Virus record (IMG/VR): IMGVR_UViG_3300028563_000035
Span: 1 to 41,778 of that record
Strand: one strand, 5' to 3'
Length of the DNA: 41,778 nucleotides
DNA from: a virus
The translations under genes and the position numbers were made by a program. Shown piece after piece: positions 23,271-32,058 of the stretch. Numbering within the stretch: position 1 is the first letter of the stretch; each line of letters opens with the position of its first letter. The notes under the pieces are model-generated. The model worked only from the letters and a program-made list of their open reading frames with translations. It had not been told where the DNA came from and made no database searches.

Positions 23271-24296
23271 CTATTCGTCAAGGATTTCAAGGGCTAAGCG
23301 CGTAGCCGCCTCGCCACTCAGCGCGCCTGGGTCGTCGGTTCCCTGTGGCATTTTCAGGACCTGACACCGCACCCCTGAAAGCGCACTCAGAATGCGTAGG
23401 CGCTGAAACTCAGCGTCCTCATCCAGAAGCAGATAGACCTTGCCGAAGCGGGAGGCGAGCTCCTGAGCCTCCGCCACTTGAGACGGGTAGACGTTCAAGC
23501 CAAACAGCGCCGTAGCGTAGACCCCGAACGGGTAGCCGAAAGCCGTGAGCTTGAGCGCGTCGAAGGGGCCTTCCACAAGAACCAACGCCCTAGGGTTCTC
23601 GACTGACCAAAGCAGCGGTAGGCCGAACAGCGTGTTGTTAGCCGCCACTTTAGCAACCGGCGCTTCGCCTTGCATCCTTAATGTGCGGTAACGCGGCTGA
23701 ACGTCAGCCCGTATCGTTCTCGCCGTCCAGCTCAGCAAGTCGCCATAGCGATCATAAATCGGGATAACGATACGCTGAGCATAGAGGCCCTTGAGCGCGT
23801 AATGAAGGCTGTAGTTCTTCGCCAGCCAGCGGATTTGAGCGTCTCTGTAGCCCCGTTCGCGCAAATAAGCCCAAAATGGGGCGGCTAGAGGGCTATCGTT
23901 CAACAGAGGCTTGAACTCAGGGAGCAGCCGTAAGGCCGTTTGGAGGGGTGCTGAAGCGGTTTTGGAGTCCAACCCCCGTAGGGCTAGGGCGGAGGCCTCA
24001 AACGCGCTCAGCGAGGGCGCTAGGGGCGCTGTACCACCAACAAGGCGTTGGGCCTCCTGCACCGAACAATGCAGAAGCTGGCGGATCAGCCGAATTGGCG
24101 ACTTACCCCGATGAGCGGAATTACGGAGACATCCCCACCCCGCGCCATTAAGCGATACCCCCAGGTGCTGCGAGGGATCGTTTTCGCCACAAAATGGGCA
24201 TTTGACATTCAGATTGCCCGAAGACGTGTTGGGGCCGGACGTGACATACTCAATCCGGTGTTGGCGTAGGAAGCGTGGCCAATCAAAGCTTGGCAT
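23271..24296 (-). CDS. DNA primase with zinc finger and Toprim domain
   Basis: The 341-residue primase has an N-terminal zinc-binding domain (CPFCGEND, C33 and C36, then C56 and H62). This is followed by a helical linker and a Toprim catalytic core (LVLVEGPFDALKL, then YLLLDEDAE). It would make RNA primers for lagging-strand synthesis with the DnaB-like helicase encoded at 27175-29460. ATG 24296 is preferred; the reading from 24335 adds 13 residues inside the upstream gene. LSWTARTIRA and RYRTLRMQGE also fit DnaG-type proteins. Confidence 0.85.
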   Translation of the reverse strand: MPSFDWPRFLRQHRIEYVTSGPNTSSGNLNVKCPFCGENDPSQHLGVSLNGAGWGCLRNSAHRGKSPIRLIRQLLHCSVQEAQRLVGGTAPLAPSLSAFEASALALRGLDSKTASAPLQTALRLLPEFKPLLNDSPLAAPFWAYLRERGYRDAQIRWLAKNYSLHYALKGLYAQRIVIPIYDRYGDLLSWTARTIRADVQPRYRTLRMQGEAPVAKVAANNTLFGLPLLWSVENPRALVLVEGPFDALKLTAFGYPFGVYATALFGLNVYPSQVAEAQELASRFGKVYLLLDEDAEFQRLRILSALSGVRCQVLKMPQGTDDPGALSGEAATRLALEILDE

Positions 24297-24672
24297 ACTT
24301 TTCAATGATTGCCAACTGTTGCTTAGACATAACAATTCCTGCCTGCTTAGCGTAACTCATCAACTCACCACAAACGTGCTTATGCCCCTCCCGCTTTTTC
24401 TTTTTGTCGTATGCCGCTTCAAGTTTCTTGTATTCAGTCTTCTTCATCTTCCCAAGACGCCAAAGCTTTTCGGCAACATGAACCTCAGCTCGGCTCCCTT
24501 GACCGTAATAACGACGAAAGAAATCAACATCATTGGTTCCAACGCGACCATCAGGCAGCAGCGCCCACACGGCCCTACCCCCAGTAATAATGCTGACAGC
24601 CTTCCTAGCAATATGATCACGAATGTAGATAACTTCAACTCCAAACAATTGACGAGGCCAACGAACGCCCAT
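24283..24672 (-). CDS. Hypothetical phage protein
   Basis: The 129-residue product starts at ATG 24672 with an excellent GGAGGG site. An N-terminal segment (WPRQLFGVEVIYIRDHI) precedes a very basic stretch (KMKKTEYKKLEAAYDKKKK). No family is recognised. It overlaps the primase start by about 14 nt, so coupled translation with primase is likely. A nucleic-acid-binding role is possible from charge alone. Confidence 0.55.
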   Translation of the reverse strand: MGVRWPRQLFGVEVIYIRDHIARKAVSIITGGRAVWALLPDGRVGTNDVDFFRRYYGQGSRAEVHVAEKLWRLGKMKKTEYKKLEAAYDKKKKREGHKHVCGELMSYAKQAGIVMSKQQLAIIEKYAKL

Positions 24673-24681
24673 TTTCCCTCC

Positions 24682-24894
24682 TTATGCCAGCTTCTGTGTA
24701 GCTAGCACCGGCAACAGATCGCCAATGAGCGCGCTGTGCTTTTCCTTGCAGTCATCACAATACATACACAGCGTAAGGCTGTCATATTTTCGGAGCAAGC
24801 TGCGCGGAGCGGCAAAACCAACGCTCACGAGCCGCCCGGTTTTGGGGCAGAGACAGCCCCACTCCTGGTCCTGGTCGAAGGCAACGACGTTCAT
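24682..24894 (-). CDS. Small cysteine-pair protein
   Basis: The 70-residue product has CLC in its N-terminal half and CMYCDDC in the middle, which together could bind one zinc ion. Its ATG overlaps the stop of the SNF2 helicase gene (ATGA), so it is coupled to that gene. No family is recognised. Confidence 0.6.
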   Translation of the reverse strand: MNVVAFDQDQEWGCLCPKTGRLVSVGFAAPRSLLRKYDSLTLCMYCDDCKEKHSALIGDLLPVLATQKLA

Positions 24895-26456
24895 GACAGA
24901 AGCACCTTTTCTGGGTTTCGGAGGAGCGCCTTCATCAAATCTTCTCCGTCCAAGTGAAAATCGAGAACCTTCTCATCAACCGTACCCTCACAAATCAAGT
25001 CATACAAAAACACGGTTTTCTCCTGACCGTCCCGGACGAGACGGCGCTCAGCCTGTTCTCTGTCGATCACGCCCACAGCCGACTCATAGAAAAAGCAATA
25101 ATTCGCGTGATGCTGCAATCCGTCGATTGACATGCTTCCAATCTGATTTTGCAAAACTGCTATGGGGCGCTCTGACTTCGCAAATCGCGCTAGCTCTGCC
25201 TTACTATCCTTCGTCCCTGACCAAAGCCAAATAGGCTTATGCCCTAGCGCCTTCAACTCTTTGACAATCCGCCTACCACTATGTGTGTAAGCGTAAAATA
25301 CGCACGCCCCGGAGCCCTCAGGTACTTCCTCAACCAATTCCAGCAGCCGCTCCAACTTCGGGTTCTCCTGGAACTCAATTTCAACACGCTCTGAATTCTC
25401 ATCATCTGTCTTGAACCCCACAAAACCAGAGCTGATCTGCCGCATCCGCAGGAAGGCGTTCTTCATCTCACGCAGATTGCCCCGTGCCGCGATGACCTGC
25501 TTAACCACACGCTCGTAATATTGCTGAGCCTCACCACTGAACGCCACGACCTCCCGGATTGGAACCACCTTCGGCATATCGATGCACTCAGCCGCCGCGT
25601 AGGTAATGGAGCGGTGGCGGATCATCTGTGCCAGTTGGGGCTTCAGCTTGTCCTTGAATGTGTACTCCTTGGAATAAGGCCCGCCCCAGAAGCTCGGCTT
25701 CTCAGTGAAGAACGCAGCGCGGAATAGCCCTAGTGTTTCACCTAGGGTTTCACCACCGTCAATCAGGTAGTGCTGCGCCCAAAGCATTGTGGGGTCACGC
25801 CCAAACGGTCTTCCTGCTAAAGCGTAGCGCACCTTGGCACGGTCCCGCAACCACTCCACCATTTTGAATGAAGCGCTATTGTGCGAACCCACGCGCGTAC
25901 TTTCATCGAGGACAATGGCGTTGCCCCACTGTGAGAGCTTCTCCAGCTTCTTGCGGTTGAGCTTGAACTTCTGCTTACCTTTGGACTGAACACGATCGCA
26001 GACCATCGCAAGAGCACCAGGATAGGGAACCAACACCAAGCCGTCTTCAGCCTCCTCAAGCTGTTTCCATTTCTGCTCAGAAGAGCCCGCTAGCGCCACA
26101 AGCGGTAGGTCGATCTCAAAGCGCTTGAGCTGCTTCTCCCAAGTATCGAACGCCTTGTCGCTTGTCACGAAGATCAAAGCGCGCTTGATGACCCCACACT
26201 GAAACCAATACCGCAGCAACTCTAGAGACAAAATTGTCTTGCCGACACCCATATCTAGCCAATAGCAGAATTGGGGGCGGGCCACGCCAATAAGGAAGCA
26301 AGCTCGTTGATGGACCCGAAGTTTTGGGTTCAGGTTGGGTCTGGGAACAAGGCTGGCAATCTCAACGTCTAGCTGCTCTGCACTAAGCTCCTTGACCCAA
26401 AGATGATCATCTAAGGATCGCTTCAGGTAAGCCTTGACCGCCGCCTCTGGGATCAT
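24891..26456 (-). CDS. SNF2/DEAD-like superfamily 2 helicase
   Basis: The 521-residue SF2 ATPase has motif I LDMGVGKT (residues 67-74), motif II VLDESTRVGS, motif III-like YALAGRPF, and motif VI DREQAERRLVRDGQ. The layout is like phage SNF2-type helicases that remodel DNA or replication intermediates. Start ATG 26456 overlaps the stop of the upstream gene (ATGA); the longer reading from 26621 lies inside that gene. DEST replaces the usual DEAH/DEXX box, as is common in this group. Confidence 0.85.
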   Translation of the reverse strand: MIPEAAVKAYLKRSLDDHLWVKELSAEQLDVEIASLVPRPNLNPKLRVHQRACFLIGVARPQFCYWLDMGVGKTILSLELLRYWFQCGVIKRALIFVTSDKAFDTWEKQLKRFEIDLPLVALAGSSEQKWKQLEEAEDGLVLVPYPGALAMVCDRVQSKGKQKFKLNRKKLEKLSQWGNAIVLDESTRVGSHNSASFKMVEWLRDRAKVRYALAGRPFGRDPTMLWAQHYLIDGGETLGETLGLFRAAFFTEKPSFWGGPYSKEYTFKDKLKPQLAQMIRHRSITYAAAECIDMPKVVPIREVVAFSGEAQQYYERVVKQVIAARGNLREMKNAFLRMRQISSGFVGFKTDDENSERVEIEFQENPKLERLLELVEEVPEGSGACVFYAYTHSGRRIVKELKALGHKPIWLWSGTKDSKAELARFAKSERPIAVLQNQIGSMSIDGLQHHANYCFFYESAVGVIDREQAERRLVRDGQEKTVFLYDLICEGTVDEKVLDFHLDGEDLMKALLRNPEKVLLS

Positions 26457-27172
26457 CCTGAAGCCGACTTTGCCTCTTGCACTGCCTGCGCAGGCAACTT
26501 GCGCCACATACCCCTGAGACCGTTCTCGACGTGTCCTGTCTTCTTGAGGTAATTTAAGGATTGGCTGACGTGCTGACCCGACATTCCGGACAGCTTTGCA
26601 AGCTCGCCCAACGAGGTCCAAACTCCGGGCCTCAATGCATTCAGCAAAAGGTCTTTACGCTTCCCGCGATTGCCTGAAGCTTTCTGTGGTTCAAGTTGCG
26701 GGAAGGATACAGTAACCGCCTCTTCTTGATGAGCCTCAATCTTTTGCGGAAGCTCAAAACTCACCGCCATGGACACCTTGGCGTTTGCCAGCCGAGCCAG
26801 AACCTCGTTCAGCTTAGCGTCTAGGTCACCAACCCAATCCAGCAGCCCTGCGAAGTCCTCTTCCAACTTCTTAAGACGAACAGCGCCTAGGTCGTCAGGA
26901 CGAGGCAGGGACATCGCCCTCTGGAACTGAACCACCTGCGGCGGGGGTGGCTGAACGCCGTCCTCTCTCAGAAGACGCCGCGTATCGCTACGACAATTCA
27001 GAGCGCCACGATGATCAGACGGTGTTTTTGGAACAATGATGAAGCGCTCTTTCCCATTTGCGTAGCGCCACCGCACCTCCATGTGCTTACCGCGCTCACC
27101 CAGCACGCCTTGAATACCGAAGCGTGAGAGCTCAGAAATCACCGCGTCTATGTGGTCGTTCTTGATTCCCAT
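26453..27172 (-). CDS. HicA-like N-domain plus winged-helix protein
   Basis: This 239-residue, two-domain protein. The N-terminal 65 residues (FGIQGVLGERGKHMEVRW, IIVPKTPSDHRG) look like the small dsRBD/HicA-like fold found in phage proteins. The C-terminal part (WTSLGELAKLSGMSGQHV, SQSLNYLKKTGHV) is a winged-helix DNA-binding domain. A linker with Pro-rich and coiled-coil character joins them. It probably binds DNA or RNA in replication or regulation. ATG 27172 has GGGGAG upstream and lies 2 nt from the helicase stop. Confidence 0.6.
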   Translation of the reverse strand: MGIKNDHIDAVISELSRFGIQGVLGERGKHMEVRWRYANGKERFIIVPKTPSDHRGALNCRSDTRRLLREDGVQPPPPQVVQFQRAMSLPRPDDLGAVRLKKLEEDFAGLLDWVGDLDAKLNEVLARLANAKVSMAVSFELPQKIEAHQEEAVTVSFPQLEPQKASGNRGKRKDLLLNALRPGVWTSLGELAKLSGMSGQHVSQSLNYLKKTGHVENGLRGMWRKLPAQAVQEAKSASG

Positions 27173-27174
27173 GC

Positions 27175-29460
27175 TTAATTCTCCCCATCTAACGCAACGC
27201 TGCCGCCAGCAGCGCTCTCCAAGCCCTCCCAGTAGTCGTTACTGAGAGCGGCTGACGATAAGACATACGCGCCGGTTGCATACGACTGCGAAATCACGAC
27301 CTGGGTCCCTTTTGGGGCATTGCGCGCGTGTTCAACCGTCAGGCGGGCTAAGCCCCGCTTCGCCTCCTCGTCAGTCTGACTATACGTCAAAACCGTGTCA
27401 GCCGTAAAAACCTTGCTGATGTCCTCTGTCACGTCAGTACTGCTGACCCGCTTGGCACCAATGCTGGACCGGCCTGATTGTGTGGGAGTTACTAAAGCGA
27501 GATTACGCTCGACCGCTAAGCCCCGCAGCTCCACAAAGATGCGCCCCAAAGCCAAGCGGAAGTCGGTAGTTCCTATGCGAAAAAGGTCCGGGTAGTCTAC
27601 GATTAACACGGTAGGAATGAACTTCTGCGTAAGCTCCAGGTAGTCCAAGTACCCCTTGAGCTGGGAAACTGTCAGCGTACCTGAAGGAAATGCCTTGATC
27701 ACAAGGCGGCCAAACCTTGCGCCCCAGAGCTTAACCTTGTTCCTGAGAATCTTTCGGATTGAGGGGTCACCAAAATCAAGGCGGGGGCGGACTCTTCGAG
27801 ACTTGAAGCTGATCAATCGCCCAAGGTCATCCAACTCCAAGGTAGTCTTGACAAATTGGTCGTCTCTTGTCGCAATCCCAAAGAAGCTCTGGTAGTATCT
27901 TCCGAGTACCTCTTCCTCTGACATCTCAAGGCTGACGTGAACCACACGCTGCTTTTGCAGCAACGCCTGCTTTCCAACGTGAATGCAGTACCAAGATTTT
28001 CCTGAGTTATGTACGAAAACCCCGTTTGCCACGAAGTTGTTCGTGCGAATGACACTTAAGTCATAAACGTCACGAGCCCCAATCTTTTCAATTGAGACTA
28101 CTCCATGGTTCTGGATAAAATGCCCTTTCTCGTTTCTGAGCCTTTTCTTAGCAACCTCAGAGCACGCTTTCGATATCTTCCGTCGCACCTTCTTGCTGTG
28201 GTTTTTACCCTTCATCCCTTTAGGGTGAATACCCGTAATCCTCCAACCCGCCGTGCCCTCCTTATTGCGCTCGCCCAGATGGTAGCTTGCATGCTCCCGC
28301 GCCTCCATCCACTCAAGATTATCTGTGTTACTGTTATTCCGATTATGGTCTTTGTGGTGAGCAAAATCTCCCTCACGAGGAGGGCCGTAAAGCTGCTCAC
28401 ATATAAAACGATGCTCTCCTTCTCCCAAAGAGGGAGAACCAGTCCAACTTATGTTTGAATAGGCAAAAGCTGGCTTACCCGAAGATCGACGATAGAGAGA
28501 CTTAAGAGAATCTCCTGGCTTAAGCTCTCCAAGCTTTCTCCAAGTACCATCAGAAAGAAGAACAAGATGTTCATAAGTGCCAACAAGCTCCAATGGGGGT
28601 AGGTATTTTGCACGTACTGTTCCTCCCCCACGACGACCCGTCTTTTGACGCAACTTAGCATCAAGTCGAATACGATAAACAGGAGCGCGTCCTACCTTCC
28701 AGACCTCAGACACCCAAGACAAACACGGACGGTCTTTTTCAAAATCCCAACTGTAGGTCCAAAATTGCTTGCCCACCAAATCTTTAATCGGAATCCCTTG
28801 CGGGTAGTCCGTCAGATTACGAGGGCAGTCAATGAGAGTGTCTTCAACAAGACAGTTTTTCGGAGCAATGTAAAGCAATTGACGCTTGGCCACTGGGCCT
28901 ATTCCGAGATGATCCAGCTCTGGAATATTTAAGGTAATATTGCCTTCTTCACGCTCCTGGAAAACCGAGGACTTCTCAACATCCTTGAGGAACGTACCTG
29001 CATCCAGCGTATGCTGACGGAACCGCAAGGCATTGTTGAGAATACCCTCAACCTCTGAGACCGCCTCCTCACCGCCTTGCAGGTAGCGCTCATTGGCCTC
29101 TAGAAGAGCGGTCTTGAGCTGTTGTGCCCTGACAAAGTCTTGCGTACGGGAGACAACGTACTCAGCATTGACCGCCTCCGCCTGTGCAGAGAGGTTGACC
29201 AACGTTCGCCTAAGCAGGTGCGTCTTGCGGTCGCTGGGGTCTAGCTTGGCCCGGGAGAAGAGCTGCTCCAGGTGGGCAGCGCCGGGAGGCTTACCAAACT
29301 TGCGGCGGTACTCAATGACCGGAGCGGCGATCTCATGATAGACGCCTGAGAAGTGCTCTGGCTGGACCTGTGCAGCCACCAGCGCGCCGTGCTGGGCGTT
29401 GAACGCCAACACCGCCAGGACAGACTCTTGCAGCGCTTCGGTGAGGGGTTCTGACGCCAC
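27175..29460 (-). CDS. DnaB-like replicative helicase with HNH intein
   Basis: This replicative helicase is encoded as a 761-residue precursor. The N-terminal 200 residues are the DnaB-type helical domain. Walker A is split: YIAPKN, intein, SGKSW. The RecA-like domain continues with RVVHVSLEMSEEEV (the DnaB-type SLEM motif) and VLIVDYPDLFRIG (Walker B). Removing the 283-residue intein leaves about 478 residues, normal for DnaB-like proteins. The start is GTG 29460. Without splicing the P-loop is destroyed, so helicase production depends on intein activity. Confidence 0.9.
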   Translation of the reverse strand: MASEPLTEALQESVLAVLAFNAQHGALVAAQVQPEHFSGVYHEIAAPVIEYRRKFGKPPGAAHLEQLFSRAKLDPSDRKTHLLRRTLVNLSAQAEAVNAEYVVSRTQDFVRAQQLKTALLEANERYLQGGEEAVSEVEGILNNALRFRQHTLDAGTFLKDVEKSSVFQEREEGNITLNIPELDHLGIGPVAKRQLLYIAPKNCLVEDTLIDCPRNLTDYPQGIPIKDLVGKQFWTYSWDFEKDRPCLSWVSEVWKVGRAPVYRIRLDAKLRQKTGRRGGGTVRAKYLPPLELVGTYEHLVLLSDGTWRKLGELKPGDSLKSLYRRSSGKPAFAYSNISWTGSPSLGEGEHRFICEQLYGPPREGDFAHHKDHNRNNSNTDNLEWMEAREHASYHLGERNKEGTAGWRITGIHPKGMKGKNHSKKVRRKISKACSEVAKKRLRNEKGHFIQNHGVVSIEKIGARDVYDLSVIRTNNFVANGVFVHNSGKSWYCIHVGKQALLQKQRVVHVSLEMSEEEVLGRYYQSFFGIATRDDQFVKTTLELDDLGRLISFKSRRVRPRLDFGDPSIRKILRNKVKLWGARFGRLVIKAFPSGTLTVSQLKGYLDYLELTQKFIPTVLIVDYPDLFRIGTTDFRLALGRIFVELRGLAVERNLALVTPTQSGRSSIGAKRVSSTDVTEDISKVFTADTVLTYSQTDEEAKRGLARLTVEHARNAPKGTQVVISQSYATGAYVLSSAALSNDYWEGLESAAGGSVALDGEN
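28006..28854 (-). mobile_element. Intein with HNH homing endonuclease
   Basis: The intein spans residues 203-485 of the helicase precursor (283 residues). It starts CLVEDTLIDC and ends GVFVHN before Ser+1. GTYEHLVLLSDG is the block B-like region. The middle holds an HNH endonuclease (FAHHKDHNRNNSNTDNLEW), so this element can probably both splice and home. The insertion point inside Walker A is a classic conserved target for inteins. Confidence 0.92.
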
Positions 29461-29463
29461 GCC

Positions 29464-29667
29464 TTAAGCCTGGTTATCTTTAGCGCTTTTCTGAGCAGCC
29501 TTATACTCCTCTAAAACACACAGTGCAGGCCAAACGTCGGACATAACCTTAACCGGGTCTGAGCCGCTTAGAATCAGACCTATATACGTATCTGAAGTAA
29601 CGCGCAACCCACCGTCCGGACGACGCGCCAACGTAAGTCCTATGAGTTCCTGACCGCCTATTTTCAT
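29464..29667 (-). CDS. Small hypothetical protein
   Basis: This 67-residue protein, [10 protein letters not shown] to AKDNQA, starts at ATG 29667, overlapping the stop of the SLOG gene. No motif is recognised. It precedes the DnaB-like helicase by a few bases and is co-transcribed with it. Confidence 0.55.
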   Translation of the reverse strand: MKIGGQELIGLTLARRPDGGLRVTSDTYIGLILSGSDPVKVMSDVWPALCVLEEYKAAQKSAKDNQA

Positions 29668-30014
29668 CGCTTTACCTCTAAGACCGGAACGCCAGCCGCC
29701 ATAGCTTTACGCACCATGTCGGCCGTGCCACGCCCACCGGGGAACTTCACCACCAAGTCTGGCTTGCCCTCAACCAACATACGCTGATTTCTAATTGGAC
29801 CCGCTGCATTGCCGTCACGCTTCCAATACGCTGCATAAACCTTGTACGGAACGCCGCGCTCTCTTGCCCAAGCGCCCGCCAGAGAGTCAGCGCCGTTAGC
29901 GCCGCCATGTATGAGCAACCCGATTGGGTTGATGGCATGAACTTGATCCAGAGTGCGGAACAACGTTCGCTTGTTGTCGTAGTCACGCCCGCCAGTGACG
30001 AGAACGGTTTGCAT
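29664..30014 (-). CDS. SLOG/YpsA-related protein (DUF2493)
   Basis: The 116-residue protein has a Rossmann-like SLOG fold. [14 protein letters not shown] begins it, [16 protein letters not shown] is the family nucleotide-binding loop, and [13 protein letters not shown] follows. These proteins (DUF2493, cpYpsA-related) are thought to bind nucleotide-derived ligands such as ADP-ribose. Phage copies may act in nucleotide signalling or counter-defence (inference). The ligand cannot be predicted here. Confidence 0.85.
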   Translation of the reverse strand: MQTVLVTGGRDYDNKRTLFRTLDQVHAINPIGLLIHGGANGADSLAGAWARERGVPYKVYAAYWKRDGNAAGPIRNQRMLVEGKPDLVVKFPGGRGTADMVRKAMAAGVPVLEVKR

Positions 30015-30019
30015 TGTTC

Positions 30020-30199
30020 TCAGTAAACGTCGAGCGGCTTTTCCGCACCGTAGCCAAACTGGGTGTATACGTGCTCATCGCACCGAGAACAATTCCAAAA
30101 CCGAAACCAGCGCGGTTTGACATTTGGCAAATTGTGCGTTGGTTCCCACTTAGTCGCCACCAGCTTATGCCCAATTAGAAAACAAACCAGCCGTTTCAT
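30020..30199 (-). CDS. Small DUF1660-like protein
   Basis: The 59-residue protein starts [13 protein letters not shown] and has a CSRC pair later, a pattern like DUF1660-type prophage proteins with a possible zinc site. GGAGG upstream fits either GTG 30202 (8 nt) or ATG 30199 (11 nt). Function is unknown. Confidence 0.5.
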   Translation of the reverse strand: MKRLVCFLIGHKLVATKWEPTHNLPNVKPRWFRFWNCSRCDEHVYTQFGYGAEKPLDVY

Positions 30200-30252
30200 C
30201 ACAGTTTTAACCTCCAATCAAACCTTACACGCTCTCGCGCGTTAGGCTGGTT

Positions 30253-30471
30253 ATGATCAACACACTCATATCAATCGTCATCTACCTGCTTATCGCCGGA
30301 TTGATCTGGTGGGCTGTAACCACCATACTCGGTGTGATCCCCGTACCAGAGCCGATCAAGACGGTCATCAACGTGATCATGATCGTGATTCTCTGCCTGA
30401 TTGTGATCTACGCCCTGTTGCCGCTGATTCCCGGAGTGGGAGGCCACCCCCTCGGACTCTCGCGGTGTTGA
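30253..30471 (+). CDS. Small two-helix membrane protein
   Basis: The 72-residue product has two hydrophobic segments (about 5-27 and 37-58) joined by a short loop (PVPEPIKT). It resembles Thivi_2564-type small membrane proteins. It is the only plus-strand gene in the leftward half, and its C-terminus overlaps the convergent gene 30377-30946 by about 95 bp. Small two-helix phage proteins include holins, but no lysin lies nearby. It is transcribed opposite to the replication genes, so it must have its own promoter. Confidence 0.65.
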   Translation: MINTLISIVIYLLIAGLIWWAVTTILGVIPVPEPIKTVINVIMIVILCLIVIYALLPLIPGVGGHPLGLSRC

Positions 30472-30946
30472 GGCAAGACCCCAGCAAACCACTCTCCCAG
30501 TAGCCGGGGAAACTCTCCTCTAAAGCTACTGGGATTTTGTCTATGTTGATGAGCACGGTCTTGGGGCCAACGGGGACACGTATTTTCTTAAGGTAGCTGA
30601 TCAGAACGCTAGCGCCAAGAGCGCCAAGCGAGCGTAATTCATTGAAGGTGGTTAGCTTAGCCTTACTAGCCCCAAGCAACAAGTGTTGGCACAACAAACC
30701 AGACTGCGCTGCATAGCCTGCTGGAATAAGCGCCTTAGGCAAAGGGTAGTTCTTCAGCCATAAGCCCTGACGCCTCAACTCATGCGTCAAACCCTCCAAC
30801 AACCAATCATGATCAGAGCGCTGAGGAGCTGCGCTGGCTTCACCTGCCAAGCCCAGCAGGAAGTTGGCGCGGTCACGTATCTGTGTCAGCTCTCTATGGT
30901 TCAACTGCGGCAGGTGGGCTAGAAGTTGCGCCAACGGTTTGGTCAT
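30377..30946 (-). CDS. Hypothetical phage protein
   Basis: The 189-residue product starts MTKPLAQLLAHL (ATG 30946, GGGG about 9 nt upstream; an ATG-less extension to 30961 is possible). It is helical in its first half. VLISYLKKIRVPVGPKTV and FPGYWESGLLGSCL suggest a conserved C-terminal domain. The last 30 residues are Arg/Ser/Gly-rich and lie antisense to the membrane-protein gene, so the true conserved part probably ends before the overlap. The start lies about 50 nt inside the upstream regulator gene. No family is recognised. Confidence 0.55.
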   Translation of the reverse strand: MTKPLAQLLAHLPQLNHRELTQIRDRANFLLGLAGEASAAPQRSDHDWLLEGLTHELRRQGLWLKNYPLPKALIPAGYAAQSGLLCQHLLLGASKAKLTTFNELRSLGALGASVLISYLKKIRVPVGPKTVLINIDKIPVALEESFPGYWESGLLGSCLNTARVRGGGLPLRESAATGRRSQSGRESRS

Positions 30947-31613
30947 TTCGAACGGCCCCAACCTGATTTAAGAATTCATCCTGAACTTCTGGTGTCAGGC
31001 TCTCCCACAAAGACTTCAGCGCAAAGAGCTGGCGCTGAATAGATTCTTCGTGCTGCCGCAATAAAGTTTCACGTCTGCGGTCTAGCCGCTCAAGCTCTTC
31101 TTGTATCGAAGTTTTTCGTGGTCTCCCTACCGTCAGTTGTCTCACACGCTCTCGCGTAATTCCGTGCTGGTTGCCAACAAACTGTAACGTTGCACCCGCT
31201 ATCCGCTTTGCGATCATTTTCTCATTCCGAGAAAGCGCCAAGGAAGCATCAATCTCTGCACAGGTAGCAGCAATTTCAGTAAAACGCCGCTCGCCCTCTT
31301 CCTTGCTGAGAAGCCGACAACTCTCATGCTGCTTCTCGCGCCAAGCGTGACATTCCTCAAGAAACTCATTGGCAGATAGCGTTGAAACTCGCTCACGTAT
31401 ATGCGGCGGAGCCCAGCCCAAAGCCCGCGAAACGTATTTAGAACGCCGCAAACCTAGGTGCAGCACTTTCTGACGAACTGTACCTTCATCACGACCTAAC
31501 ACCCGCGCAATTTCTATCGTCGGTGCATATTCCAAATACATTTTTGTGAGAAGAGCAACTTCTTCAGGCGTGAAGCGCCGAATCGTTCTATGTGGAGGCA
31601 ATTTCTGATCCAT
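30894..31613 (-). CDS. HTH regulator with GcrA/Myb-like and sigma-4-like segments
   Basis: The 239-residue protein has a Myb/GcrA-like N-terminal domain (FTPEEVALLTKMYLEYAP, then IARVLGRDEGTVRQKVLHLG). A second helix-turn-helix in the middle (QHGITRERVRQLTVG) resembles sigma-70 region 4. The C-terminal half is a predicted coiled coil (ELERLDRRRETLLRQ). It is probably a DNA-binding transcription factor of the phage. Its ATG has no Shine-Dalgarno but follows a promoter-like motif by 3 nt, consistent with leaderless translation. Confidence 0.65.
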   Translation of the reverse strand: MDQKLPPHRTIRRFTPEEVALLTKMYLEYAPTIEIARVLGRDEGTVRQKVLHLGLRRSKYVSRALGWAPPHIRERVSTLSANEFLEECHAWREKQHESCRLLSKEEGERRFTEIAATCAEIDASLALSRNEKMIAKRIAGATLQFVGNQHGITRERVRQLTVGRPRKTSIQEELERLDRRRETLLRQHEESIQRQLFALKSLWESLTPEVQDEFLNQVGAVRNDQTVGATSSPPAAVEP

Positions 31614-32058
31614 GACCTAAACATACTCCCTCTAAGAGAGGCACAGAAGACCTACGGTTCTTGTTGTTTTCCTGTACCGTAGCCCAACGCAGGTTCTTTC
31701 TGCGACAGTCCAGCTCATTGCCATTCTCGTGATCAACCAGCGTGTGGAATAAGCTCGGCGGAATTGAGCCAGTACGTTTGTGTATCGCAACATGTAAGTA
31801 TTCTGGAGCCTTGTAACGAGCTCCGTTGCTGAGAGACCGCCTTGCATAGACCTTCTTGCCAAAGCGGCGCTTGTGCGGCTTGTTGGCGTGCCATTTCCAT
31901 TGACTGAAGTACCAGTAGTCCTCTGCGTCAACGAGTGCCCAGGTCTGTGCACGGTCGTCAAGGTAGATGCGGTATTCGTGCGTGTCTTCTAAGGACCAAG
32001 TGTTGGGGTCGAAGAAGTCCACAGACCCCTTAGCGCTTCGGGCGGAACAGTCGAACAC
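31588..32058 (-). CDS. HNH homing endonuclease
   Basis: The 156-residue free-standing homing endonuclease has an AP2-like DNA-binding part (YFSQWKWHANKPHKRR, KVYARRSL) followed by LHVAIHKRTG and the HNH motif TLVDHENGNELDCRRKNLRW. The start is uncertain: GTG 32058 lies within the upstream gene, while GTG 32022 has AAGGGG very close. It overlaps both neighbouring genes by about 26-29 nt, which suggests invasion between two existing genes. Confidence 0.85.
   Translation of the reverse strand: MFDCSARSAKGSVDFFDPNTWSLEDTHEYRIYLDDRAQTWALVDAEDYWYFSQWKWHANKPHKRRFGKKVYARRSLSNGARYKAPEYLHVAIHKRTGSIPPSLFHTLVDHENGNELDCRRKNLRWATVQENNKNRRSSVPLLEGVCLGHGSEIAST
31617..31628 (-). promoter_or_regulatory. GAGTATGTTTAG promoter-like motif
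   Basis: The motif lies immediately upstream of the HTH-regulator ATG, with TATGTT ending 6 nt before it. It is inside the 3' end of the HNH gene. The geometry matches that at 8671-8682. Confidence 0.45.
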
